25,515 bases of DNA, taken from the NCBI GenBank assembly GCA_964595785.1, contig CAZQRO010000024.1, positions 1 to 25,515 on the forward strand, given 5' to 3'. The notes under the pieces were generated by a model that was not told where the DNA came from, ran no database searches, and worked only from the letters and a program-made list of their open reading frames with translations. The stretch comes from Bovifimicola sp964595785. GTDB taxonomy: Bacteria > Bacillota > Clostridia > Lachnospirales > Lachnospiraceae. A program made the position numbers and the translations under genes. This document shows, in pieces, positions 6,731 through 14,832 of the stretch; position 1 is the stretch's first letter, and every line of letters starts with the position of its first letter.

Positions 6731-8638
6731 CTAACTCTTCTTATATGCTTCTACTATTTTAGAAAAATACGTACTGACAGCCACATTTCCATTTCCTGAT
6801 TCAGCAAATGCCAGTGAACTCTTATTGTATTCACCTCTGTTGCTTGTATCAAATAAATCATATACATATGCTCTTACATTTGAATCCGGTATTGCCACAC
6901 TTGAATAGTTATTCTTAAATGTGGTATATGCCTTTCTAAATTCATCATAGTTAAGCCATTTGCTTGCGGAGACATTTCCAAGCTGCGTCTTATAATCATC
7001 ACTGAAGTTATTACCGTAATTGCTGTTATTCTTTCTGATTACAGAATTAATGTATAATGGATTAATCTGGTTTCCGCCAAGACCTTTAGCTGCTTCTGAC
7101 GCAGGATTAGCATCAACCATTCCGTTTTCTCTGTTCATTCCTTTTATTATTCCAAAACATCTGTCATAATCATATGGAATAAATACTGCTTTTCCATTAT
7201 TCAGAAAATACACGTAATGATTGTTATAATTATTTCTCATATCATCAGGATTTCCTGCAAAATATGATACAGCCGCAAATTTTACCCATCTGCTGCTATC
7301 CACAACACTGTTAAATGTTGATACAGAAGATGAACTGTTTAATGTTGTTATGAGATTCTTAAGACTTGCAAAATTAGATGTCTTCTTGTTCGTCTTTAAA
7401 TCATATGTATATTTTATACTTGAATTATCTTTCTCCACACCAATTGAATTCATACTTGAGTTTGTATAATTCGCTCCTGTTGAACTCCAGCCACATTTGT
7501 ATAAGTCACCACCCTGGTCATTAGGAAAATATCTTGCTATAAAATTCTCATCTACCGGCTCATATAGTGTATATACACCATAATTAAATGAACTTACATT
7601 TACATTACACAATGTTGTGTTCTGACCATATCCCAGCATATTTCTAAACATCTGATTTGCCCAGTAATTACATGTATATGTTGAATCCAAATTTCTGTTC
7701 CACTTAAGTTCTAAACTTTCAAGGCCTGCAAATGTTCTCTTCTTTCTCTCTTTTCTTGCTGCATCACTTGACCATTCCTTAATATCTGAACCATATAGTC
7801 CTGAATCATCAAAAGTCTGTTTAAAACTGAGTTTTAAATTAACAAGATTCCTTGAATTAAGATTACCATTTACAAGAGGCTCCACTACTGATGTATTACC
7901 TTTTAATCTTACACCAACTTCATACATTACATATGTATTTGAACCAATCGAAATTGTTACCTTATCAGCTTTACGATATGTGGAAGAATTACTGCCATAT
8001 CTCTTATAATCTGACTGTAGCTTCTGCAATTCAGCATCTGACATATCAACCTTAATTGTAATCTTATTATTTATGTCAAATAACTGATTATATATAGAAT
8101 TCTGATTTGATTGGGGTGTGTCTGTACCTATAACTGTACTGCTGTTTCCTGAATTTCCTTGTGTGCTTCCGTTTGCAGAACCGCCGCTATTTCCACCGGA
8201 TGACTGTCCTCCTGAAGAATTACTGCCACCTATATTACCTGTGTTCCCATCTGTTGAACTGCCAATTGAACCACCATTTACATTTGAAGAATTACCACTT
8301 CCGTTTGACGCTGTTTCACCTGATTTAGTAGTTTGTCCCTCTTTTGTTGTCTCTCCTTCACTTGTAGTTTCTTTTGATTCTGTTTCTTTTTTATCACTGT
8401 CTGACTTACCATCTGTGGTATCGTCATCACCCTTTTTCCCTGAATTATTAACCGATAAATTTCCCGAAGTCGCATTAGATGATGAAGCGGTTTCTTTATC
8501 ATCTCCGTTCCTGATTACGGCATAAGAGATTCCCGCAGCTGCAAGTATTAGTACTAACAGAATCCCCACCGCAATAAGCTTATTAGACATTATTTTGTCC
8601 TTAAGCCACATAATCTTTTCTTTCATATGTTCTTTCAT
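6731..8638 (-). CDS. Membrane-anchored CotH kinase family protein
   Basis: CotH proteins are atypical secretory-pathway protein kinases, first known from spore coats. Counting from the chosen start, residues 20-42 form one transmembrane anchor (core GILLVLILAAAGISYAVI). A low-complexity Ser/Gly/Thr/Asn linker runs to about 185, and a CotH domain fills the rest, including FIPYDYDRCFG with the predicted catalytic/metal aspartates D490 and D492. The topology places the kinase outside the cell. A TTG at 8686 would put the AAAAGGAGG site inside the gene; the ATG at 8638 (or 8626) follows it. It has its own promoter and a shared terminator. The target is unknown; activity and spore-coat role are inferences from the family. 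Confidence 0.85.
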   Translation of the reverse strand: MKEHMKEKIMWLKDKIMSNKLIAVGILLVLILAAAGISYAVIRNGDDKETASSSNATSGNLSVNNSGKKGDDDTTDGKSDSDKKETESKETTSEGETTKEGQTTKSGETASNGSGNSSNVNGGSIGSSTDGNTGNIGGSNSSGGQSSGGNSGGSANGSTQGNSGNSSTVIGTDTPQSNQNSIYNQLFDINNKITIKVDMSDAELQKLQSDYKRYGSNSSTYRKADKVTISIGSNTYVMYEVGVRLKGNTSVVEPLVNGNLNSRNLVNLKLSFKQTFDDSGLYGSDIKEWSSDAARKERKKRTFAGLESLELKWNRNLDSTYTCNYWANQMFRNMLGYGQNTTLCNVNVSSFNYGVYTLYEPVDENFIARYFPNDQGGDLYKCGWSSTGANYTNSSMNSIGVEKDNSSIKYTYDLKTNKKTSNFASLKNLITTLNSSSSVSTFNSVVDSSRWVKFAAVSYFAGNPDDMRNNYNNHYVYFLNNGKAVFIPYDYDRCFGIIKGMNRENGMVDANPASEAAKGLGGNQINPLYINSVIRKNNSNYGNNFSDDYKTQLGNVSASKWLNYDEFRKAYTTFKNNYSSVAIPDSNVRAYVYDLFDTSNRGEYNKSSLAFAESGNGNVAVSTYFSKIVEAYKKS

Positions 8639-8709
8639 ATGCCTCCTTTTCATTTTAATGCATAAGCATATCGTATCTTTTTTCAAAGTAATACTTAAGA
8701 CTGTTTCTA

Positions 8710-8738
8710 ATTATAGCAATTTATACATATTTATTCAA
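8710..8738 (-). promoter_or_regulatory. Promoter of the CotH-family gene
   Basis: On the minus strand, TTGAAT (8738-8733) and TATAAT (8715-8710) are separated by exactly 17 bases. This is a vegetative sigma-A pattern, not a mother-cell sporulation promoter, and suggests expression in growing cells. Confidence 0.7.
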
Positions 8739-8782
8739 CATATAATACTTTTTTTGTGAAATAGTTCTATTATCTGGTATTT

Positions 8783-8956
8783 TTACTCTCTCTTAAGTTC
8801 TAAGTCTAACAGTTTTGCTAAAAGTTCCATAGCATTCAATTTCTCCTGAACTGTATTCGTCTGCGCACCTGCTTCTACCAGCATTGACTTAGGACGCAGA
8901 TGCAGATTATACTGATATGCCTGTATGTAATTCTTTCTTGTAAATCCTTCAAAATA
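8783..8956 (-). pseudogene. spoIIP: spoIIP remnant, C-terminal end only
   Basis: The frame here ends a peptide-hydrolase family protein. The run YNLHLRPKSMLVEAGAQTN and the following TVQEKLNAMELLAKLL match the last 50-60 residues of SpoIIP, the cell-wall hydrolase of engulfment in sporulating Firmicutes. The preceding several hundred residues, including the catalytic region, are absent. The fragment is joined in frame to the gpr remnant upstream near 8956. In Bacillus, spoIIP directly follows gpr, so a single internal deletion spanning most of both genes explains the structure. No promoter or ribosome binding site of its own is seen. Identity is from remembered family sequence, and the breakpoint is good to about 20 bases. 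Confidence 0.75.
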
Positions 8957-9219
8957 TTCCTCAGCCAGCAGTTTTGAAACATTTCTGTGATACCCCTCAT
9001 TTGCCTCTCCTAATTCTTTTGATTCCAATGTAATGTAATTACCAATTGGTTTACCAATGAATTCTGCCCCTTCCGCATTTCAACTATTACCCTCGTAACT
9101 TTTATCTTTCCTTCCTCTTCATAATCTTCTCTTACAGTAATTCCCTCTATCTTACTGCTCTTTTTTCCTCCGTCCTTAAGTTCTACCGCCAAATCTGTTC
9201 TAATCTTGAATCCCGACAT
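8957..9219 (-). pseudogene. gpr: gpr remnant: N-terminal part of germination protease, frameshifted
   Basis: The translation opens MSGFKIRTDLAVELKDG and continues IEGITVREDYEEEGKIKVTR, which is the start of GPR, the protease that degrades small acid-soluble spore proteins at germination. A ribosome binding site (GGAGA) still precedes the ATG at 9219. At 9078-9080 the reading frame breaks. Adding one A to the AAA run would continue it as NAEGAEFIGKPIGNYITLES, the next conserved GPR block. After about 88 residues the sequence runs into the end of SpoIIP. The protease is therefore lost twice over, by frameshift and by deletion. Position beside rpsT and holA is the ancestral one. Confidence 0.8.
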
Positions 9220-9307
9220 AATTTTCTCCAATCTGCTGCAATATCTTTTATAGTTCTTTAATCATATTTATATACAAAGTTTTTGTAAAAATATATAAAA
9301 TTATGTA

Positions 9308-9377
9308 TTGACAAGTGCTTTAATTTACTATACACTATATTAGTATGTTTACATTTGACACGTCCGCGTCTTATAAA
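9308..9377 (+). promoter_or_regulatory. Tandem promoters of rpsT
   Basis: Two candidates are seen. P1 is TTGACA (9308-9313), 17 bases, then TACACT (9331-9336). P2 is TTTACA (9348-9353), 18 bases, then TATAAA (9372-9377). Tandem promoters are common for ribosomal protein genes. A 7-bp hairpin (TTGACTC 9394-9400 with GAGTCAA 9415-9421) follows in the leader. Confidence 0.6.
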
Positions 9378-9461
9378 GTGTAAACGGTAGATATTGACTC
9401 TCAACTCTCTCACGGAGTCAAAATAAGATAAAAAACAGAATATATTTTGGAGGTGGACAGA

Positions 9462-9725
9462 TTGGCTAATATTAAATCTGCAAAGAAAAGAATTTTAGTT
9501 ACTGAAACAAGAACTGCTAGAAACAAGGCTATTAAATCAAAGGTTAAAACTGCTGTAAAGAAAGTTAACGCTGCTATCGAATCTCAGGATAAAGAAGCTG
9601 CATTAGCTGCATTAAATGCTGCTACAGTTGAAATTGATAAGGCTTGTTCAAAAGGTGTATACCACAAGAACAATGCTTCTAGAAAAGTTTCACGTTTAGC
9701 TATCGCAGTTAACAAACTTGCATAA
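9462..9725 (+). CDS. rpsT: 30S ribosomal protein S20
   Basis: Primary 16S rRNA-binding protein of the small subunit. The 87-residue product starts ANIKSAKKRILVTE after the initiator and is rich in Lys and Ala, as S20 always is, ending with SRKVSRLAIAVNKLA. The start is the TTG at 9462, 8 bases after GGAGG (9449-9453); the TTG at 9447 would place this site inside the gene. E. coli rpsT also uses a UUG start, where it takes part in autogenous control. It is monocistronic, with two promoters and a strong terminator. It sits between the gpr remnant and holA as in Bacillus, but here holA faces it. Confidence 0.96.
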   Translation: MANIKSAKKRILVTETRTARNKAIKSKVKTAVKKVNAAIESQDKEAALAALNAATVEIDKACSKGVYHKNNASRKVSRLAIAVNKLA

Positions 9726-9775
9726 TCAGTAACTTACTTGATATATACAATTTAATACTGACCTTTTAAGGTTAC

Positions 9776-9822
9776 AAGGCAACCATGTAGAAATAAGAAT
9801 ACTTTTGCATGGTTGCTTTTTT
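9776..9822 (+). terminator. Rho-independent terminator after rpsT
   Basis: GCAACCATG (9779-9787) pairs with CATGGTTGC (9808-9816); A-U and G-U pairs extend the stem to 9776-9788 / 9807-9819. A run of six T follows the stem core (9817-9822). Confidence 0.9.
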
Positions 9823-9904
9823 GTATTTTTTTAATAAACTCTATAAAAATATCTTGTGTTACTAAACTATGAATGTATTATCATTATATGTAGAATCTGA
9901 TTTA

Positions 9905-9957
9905 GGAGGTGATATTTATTGGATAAAATGTATTGTATTAATTTACAATATTTTTAA
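9905..9957 (+). other. Possible 12-codon minigene with a near-perfect Shine-Dalgarno
   Basis: GGAGGTGAT (9905-9913) is the longest match in the window to the 16S anti-SD. It is followed after 5 bases by TTG (9919) and the reading MDKMYCINLQYF, ending in TAA (9955-9957). This frame is the same as that of the 110-aa gene at 9973. It may be a leader peptide, or the interrupted true start of that gene. Confidence 0.35.
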
Positions 9958-9972
9958 AGGATTTCAAAGGTT

Positions 9973-10305
9973 GTGATAAATGCATTGGGCGGCGTTATGA
10001 CATATGATAAATTCTTTGAACAGGAAGTTGAATTAGGGTATGCATTAGAAACAGAGCGTAATAATGATTACAGTAATAAATATGTAGCATTTCAGCCTGC
10101 CGGGTTCGAACCTCTCTCTCCTAAAGGCGAATACATAATCTATGCCTCTTATAATGATTCTAAAGAACGTTTTTATCCAACCTACTATTTTTATGGGATA
10201 TTTAATAATGCAGATAATACCAATGATTATAAGAGATATATTCTTGATACAGATACTATTTATGACACTATAACAATAGATGATGTTGAGAAAAACCTTA
10301 AATAA
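9973..10305 (+). CDS. Hypothetical protein, 110 aa
   Basis: I do not recognise this protein. It is soluble-looking, acidic and rich in Tyr, Asp and Asn (for example YASYNDSKERFYPTYYFYG), with no signal peptide, membrane segment or cysteine pair. The GTG at 9973 has AAAGGA 11 bases upstream; an ATG at 9997 lacks a ribosome binding site. An in-frame TAA lies only 16 bases before the GTG, preceded by a near-perfect Shine-Dalgarno and a 12-codon frame. The gene may therefore be translationally coupled to a minigene or may have suffered a nonsense mutation near its original start. A hairpin follows it. It sits between rpsT and holA, which are adjacent in many Firmicutes, so it is probably an insertion. 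Confidence 0.55.
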   Translation: MINALGGVMTYDKFFEQEVELGYALETERNNDYSNKYVAFQPAGFEPLSPKGEYIIYASYNDSKERFYPTYYFYGIFNNADNTNDYKRYILDTDTIYDTITIDDVEKNLK

Positions 10306-10317
10306 TTAAACATTTAT

Positions 10318-10393
10318 GATGCCGGAGACAAATATATATTTGTTCCCGGCATCAATTGATTCAGATGTCAGATATATCATTTTTAGATATATC
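10318..10393. terminator. Two hairpins between the hypothetical gene and holA
   Basis: The first has arms GATGCCGG (10318-10325) and CCGGCATC (10346-10353), continued past one mismatch by seven more pairs. The second pairs GATATATC (10371-10378) with GATATATC (10386-10393). The genes on either side converge here, so termination in both directions is likely. U-tracts are poor. Confidence 0.55.
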
Positions 10394-10406
10394 CGTCAAT
10401 TTTCCT

Positions 10407-11384
10407 TTATGCAGTGTATTTTACAATTATAAGCTCAACTGCCATTTTATCATTCATATTGCCTAATTTAACTGCTTCTTCTAACTTAAGGCAATAATTT
10501 ATGGCATTTCTGATAGTGGAAAGTTTAAAATTCCGGCACTGATTAAGTGTCTTATTAATAATAAAATTCTGCATTCCCATATTCTTAGCCATCTCTGTAT
10601 TAGAGGTATTATTAGCAGACATTTCCTTAACCTGAAGCATTATATTAAACTGTCTTGACAGCATATAGAGAATTTTCATAGGTGCTTCACGCACCGCAAT
10701 AAGGTCATAATACAAATCCAATGCCTTTTTCTGATTCTTATTACCGATGGCATCTATCATTTCAAATATTTTCCCTGTAATTTCACTTACACATACTTTA
10801 TCAATGTCTTCTCTTTCAATTACATCTTTATTAAGAGTGTAACTTAATAATTTATCCAGTTCACTGTTAATATTATCCATGTTATCTCCAAGTTTTTCTA
10901 AGAGATAATTCATATTTTCTCTGGTAATATTCTTATTCTCTTTCTTTAGTCTTACCAATATCCATTTTGTCAGGTCTGCATTATTCATTCTGCTGCATTC
11001 ACACACATAACCGTTATTCTTAATCTGCTTATATAATTTATTACGTTTATCAACTTCTGCTTCCACAAATATAAGTACTGCCGATTCAGGTATATTCTCA
11101 ATATAGGCAGCCATGTCATCATTACCGGATTTACACCAGTCTGTATCTTCTAACAGAATCACCCTGTATTTTGCAAAGAATGGTAATGTTTCCGCCAAGT
11201 CTATGACCCGCTTCGCATTACAGTCCTTTCCTGAAAACTTTGAATAATTCATACTGTCTCCGTCATTCGATACTGCCTTTACAAGCCTTTCCTTAATATT
11301 TCTCACCAGATACTTTTCTTCGCCATATATGAGGTATACTCTCTTGATTTCATCTTTCTCTATATCTTTAATAATATTTTTCAT
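10407..11384 (-). CDS. holA: DNA polymerase III delta subunit
   Basis: Clamp-loader subunit that opens the beta sliding clamp. The N terminus IKRVYLIYGEEKYLVRN is the conserved HolA opening, and later segments (AETLPFFAKYRVILLED, the LLEKLGDNMDNINSELDKL helix and the KIFEMIDAIGN region) follow family order. Length is 325 aa. GGAGG is 12 bases before the ATG, longer than usual. The gene is 44 bases downstream of comEC, the same arrangement as in Bacillus (comEC-yqeN), and is probably the last gene of the com transcript. Confidence 0.93.
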   Translation of the reverse strand: MKNIIKDIEKDEIKRVYLIYGEEKYLVRNIKERLVKAVSNDGDSMNYSKFSGKDCNAKRVIDLAETLPFFAKYRVILLEDTDWCKSGNDDMAAYIENIPESAVLIFVEAEVDKRNKLYKQIKNNGYVCECSRMNNADLTKWILVRLKKENKNITRENMNYLLEKLGDNMDNINSELDKLLSYTLNKDVIEREDIDKVCVSEITGKIFEMIDAIGNKNQKKALDLYYDLIAVREAPMKILYMLSRQFNIMLQVKEMSANNTSNTEMAKNMGMQNFIINKTLNQCRNFKLSTIRNAINYCLKLEEAVKLGNMNDKMAVELIIVKYTA

Positions 11385-11428
11385 CCGAAAATTAATCCTC
11401 CGATTTTATGCATATGGTTATTATAAAG

Positions 11429-13822
11429 TTAATGCAGAAAAGTTTCAACCATAAAACCTTTTTCTTTAAATATAATATCTATCTGCCCACAGTCCTTTGT
11501 CACAAAAATATCGGTACCTATGTCATTCAACCTGCTGATTGTCTCCTTTCCCGGATGGCCATAACGATTATTTATTCCACATGAAACAACTGACAATTCC
11601 GGTTTAAGTCTGCACAAAAACGATTCCGCAGAAGAATCATTAGAACCATGATGCCCGACTTTAAGTACATCTATATCCTCTAACATTCCTATAGCTGACA
11701 ATTGTTTTTCTCCAGCCTCGCCTAAATCTCCGGTAAAAAGCATCCTGAATTTCCCTATATTCAGGTAAAATGTAACTGATAAATCATTTTTATCCATCAA
11801 CAGACTCTTTTCAGGCCATATACATTTCAGTTCCATACCATCGAATTTCATTACGTCTCCCTCACCAAATAGCAAAATATTTACCCCTTCTTCTTTTGCC
11901 TTATTTAGAATCTCCTGATAATTCTCATCAATGACACCTTCATTAATGTTAGGCAATACAAGGTTTTTCACATAGTTACTGCCATTGTATTTAAAATACA
12001 TCAAATCATTCATTCCGCTTATGTGGTCTGAGTCTGAATGTGTCATTATCATATAGTCAATCTCTTCTATGCCATTTGCCTTAAGAAACGGAAGAATTGT
12101 ATACTTTGTAATATTCTTTTCACTGCTGCTTCCTGCGTCTACAAGTATCACATTTTCTCCATCATTTATGCATATACTGTCACCCTGCCCCACATCAATC
12201 ATCTGCACCCTGAATTCCTTATTCCACTGAATAAATAATATCAAACTTAGCATCAGAACCATCATACATATACTTGTGCGTTTTATTACCCTGACCTTAT
12301 ATGTATCAATATCATTATTCTGTTCCCATTTGTGCAGATAAATATATATTCCTGCAATACATATAACTAATATCACAAAATAAATTATTATAATTTTTGT
12401 TTCAGGTCTGCCTGTAATCTTATCTGCATATGGCAGTTTTATAAATAATCTGCATACAATATCATACATTTTAAGTATCAGACACCCAGACTGCATGAAC
12501 ACCTTTCCAAGCGGAATGCTTACTAAACCAATTATTATTCCTATAAATCCACATGCCGCCACTATACTCATAAACGGAATTATAATTATATTAATAAGCG
12601 ATGAATATGTGGAAACCTCATAATAAAAGTATGCTATTACAGGTTTTGTAACCATGTCAATCGAAACACTTGCCAAAAATGATTTCATAATTTTATTACT
12701 AACTTTAAGCAAAGAACATATGGGATTACTGATTATGGTTATTCCTATTATTGCTCCAAATGAAAGCAGCATTCCAGAGTTATAAATAATCAGTGGATTA
12801 CTGATTATTACAATTAAAAATGCCATTCCAAGTGAACTTATAGTATCATAACTTCGTCCTATTACCTGAGCCATAAGATTTAATCCAAACATAATAACAG
12901 CCCTTTTAGCAGATACACTTCCACCAACCATTTCAGCATATGCCCCTATTATAACAAATGATATTATTCCTGCCGGAATCAGGCTTAAGAATTTCCTAAG
13001 TCTTTTATAAATAAAATATCCGATTAATGAAATATGCAGTCCCGAAATAGCTAATAAATGCGATATTCCCGATAATTTGTATAATTCTTTTGTCCCCTCA
13101 TCTATTTGGCTTTTTTCACCCAGCAATATTCCTGCATAAATACCGGAATATTTTTTATTACATGTTCTGTTGATTACTGATATACACCTGCATTTTACCT
13201 TAAATAATGTGTGCTTAATCCTCGCATTCTTTCCATATGTATTAATTTTTTCTTCATTCTCTGCTTTAAATCTTCCATATACACCCTGTTCATAATAATA
13301 TTTCTTCTCGTCAAAACCCCCATCATTTCTGGCTGCACCAAATTCACTATAGTTTGCATATGTGTCTATAGTTTTCCCTATATCTCCGCTATTTATTTTA
13401 CTTTTCACACAAAGAATTATGTGCTTCAGAAAAATAGTTTTATTTTTCCCTGAAACATTTGCATTCTTAAGATAATAGTATATTCCATTTGTCTTTATCG
13501 TAATATTATCTATTCTTCCGCATATTCTCACTCTTTCATTATCTTTGAACGCAGACTCTGCTGAATAAATATTCTTATTACATTCATTTCCTATATAATA
13601 TCCCATATTAAATGTCATTACCAGTATAATGCACCAACTAAACAGATATCTCTTATTTCTTATTCTAAATAGCCTGATTATATTAATATAAACACTTTTG
13701 AAACATAACTTTAAAGCCGCAAATATTACAGCAGCTAAAAAAGTTAAAATATTTATTGCTTTTAATCCCATTACTGCATGATTTCTGCCACACAGTATCT
13801 CTCCAAGAAACAAGGCTGCCAT
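11429..13822 (-). CDS. comEC: ComEC/Rec2 DNA uptake channel protein
   Basis: Polytopic membrane protein through which single-stranded DNA enters during transformation. The N-terminal helices are followed by a soluble OB-like region, then the Competence domain (conserved GISHLLAISGLHISLIGY and several helices). Residues about 541-797 form a metallo-beta-lactamase domain with VGQGDS and the metal motif THSDSDH (594-600). The frame is intact over 797 codons. The ATG at 13822 has only a poor AGGG three bases upstream. Reading 8 codons further gives ATA-RRPILGL (13846), a canonical ComEC N terminus in which the start is ATA, with GAGGTG at 7-base spacing. It is downstream of the GerMN gene by 12-36 bases. 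Confidence 0.93.
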   Translation of the reverse strand: MAALFLGEILCGRNHAVMGLKAINILTFLAAVIFAALKLCFKSVYINIIRLFRIRNKRYLFSWCIILVMTFNMGYYIGNECNKNIYSAESAFKDNERVRICGRIDNITIKTNGIYYYLKNANVSGKNKTIFLKHIILCVKSKINSGDIGKTIDTYANYSEFGAARNDGGFDEKKYYYEQGVYGRFKAENEEKINTYGKNARIKHTLFKVKCRCISVINRTCNKKYSGIYAGILLGEKSQIDEGTKELYKLSGISHLLAISGLHISLIGYFIYKRLRKFLSLIPAGIISFVIIGAYAEMVGGSVSAKRAVIMFGLNLMAQVIGRSYDTISSLGMAFLIVIISNPLIIYNSGMLLSFGAIIGITIISNPICSLLKVSNKIMKSFLASVSIDMVTKPVIAYFYYEVSTYSSLINIIIIPFMSIVAACGFIGIIIGLVSIPLGKVFMQSGCLILKMYDIVCRLFIKLPYADKITGRPETKIIIIYFVILVICIAGIYIYLHKWEQNNDIDTYKVRVIKRTSICMMVLMLSLILFIQWNKEFRVQMIDVGQGDSICINDGENVILVDAGSSSEKNITKYTILPFLKANGIEEIDYMIMTHSDSDHISGMNDLMYFKYNGSNYVKNLVLPNINEGVIDENYQEILNKAKEEGVNILLFGEGDVMKFDGMELKCIWPEKSLLMDKNDLSVTFYLNIGKFRMLFTGDLGEAGEKQLSAIGMLEDIDVLKVGHHGSNDSSAESFLCRLKPELSVVSCGINNRYGHPGKETISRLNDIGTDIFVTKDCGQIDIIFKEKGFMVETFLH

Positions 13823-13858
13823 TAACCCTAGAATTGGTCGCCTTATTTAATTTCACCT

Positions 13859-14794
13859 CTATTTCACTATATCAAGGTTTCTTGAAAAAGTATATTCTAA
13901 CGATATAGAATCCTTGAATTTCACATTTGTTTCTCCATTTATACTTATCTGAACTTTATTAATATAACTTAATTCAACAAGAGAATTTACTATTGAATAT
14001 AACTCTAATTCAGGTGACACATCTACTGTCTCAGTTAAAAATGAACTGTCAAAATTCACGTAACATATTCCATCTTTAGTCAATACACTAAGCAGTTTAA
14101 CCGTTGAGGGAACCGTCCTTTGATACTGACTTAATTCCGGTCCTTTAATAAGCTGTTCTACTATGAGTTTCTCAACAGAAGTATTCATATCATATACACC
14201 CGAATAATCTGTAGCAACAAGATTCGTTCCCGTTTTATCCGCATAATACAGAATTACATCAAGATTTTGAAAAGAATTAATATTAGACACTCCATCATCC
14301 ACAAAATCTTCCGCTTTCATACTTCCGACAGCATTATTGCCATTTAATATAAGAGGTTGTCCATTAACTGTAAAAATCACATAATCCACACCTTTTAACT
14401 GCGTTATACTAAGAACAATAGCAGAGCGGCATAAGATTTCAGTAACTTTACTCATTTCATAATATGATGCACCAAAGTCAATATTAACAGTGCTGTCATA
14501 TAATGCATAATTCTGTATTTCCACATCATCAGGTTTAGCAGTAATGTTGTTAAGTTTCTTTGAAGTCTTATTCATACGTTCTAATACTTCCTTAACCTGG
14601 TCAATAGTCTCTTTTTTCTCAGGTTTATATATGACAGATACTAATTTTGTTCTGTCTTTGTCAGTATAATAGATATAAATACCATCATTCTTCTTTACTC
14701 TGTCTTTTTTATCACAGCCTGCAAATATCAATATAACCATGGCAAAAACCATTATTAATGATAATACCTTTTTATTTTTAAATTTATAATTCAT
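13859..14794 (-). CDS. GerMN-domain lipoprotein (two GerMN domains)
   Basis: Predicted exported lipoprotein. A Lys-rich start and hydrophobic stretch end in the lipobox IFAGC (C27 counted from 14794). Two GerMN repeats follow, opening GIYIYYTDKDRTKLV and DVILYYADKTGTNLV. GerM of Bacillus has the same two-domain plan and acts in spore engulfment; actinobacterial LpqB has GerMN domains and works with the kinase MtrB. GAGG lies 12-13 bases before the ATG at 14794; an ATG at 14806 would be too close to it. The gene follows the histidine kinase by 38 bases and precedes comEC, so an accessory role for the kinase is more likely here than sporulation. Function is inferred. Confidence 0.85.
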   Translation of the reverse strand: MNYKFKNKKVLSLIMVFAMVILIFAGCDKKDRVKKNDGIYIYYTDKDRTKLVSVIYKPEKKETIDQVKEVLERMNKTSKKLNNITAKPDDVEIQNYALYDSTVNIDFGASYYEMSKVTEILCRSAIVLSITQLKGVDYVIFTVNGQPLILNGNNAVGSMKAEDFVDDGVSNINSFQNLDVILYYADKTGTNLVATDYSGVYDMNTSVEKLIVEQLIKGPELSQYQRTVPSTVKLLSVLTKDGICYVNFDSSFLTETVDVSPELELYSIVNSLVELSYINKVQISINGETNVKFKDSISLEYTFSRNLDIVK

Positions 14795-14832
14795 ATATAA
14801 AGTCATTCCTCTCTGCTTTTGAAAAATGCAAA

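Noticed and set aside
8118..8525. Open plus-strand frame of 135 codons inside the CotH-family gene
   Set aside because: It is the antisense of the Ser/Gly-rich linker, is Pro/Phe/Leu-biased low complexity, and has no ribosome binding site.
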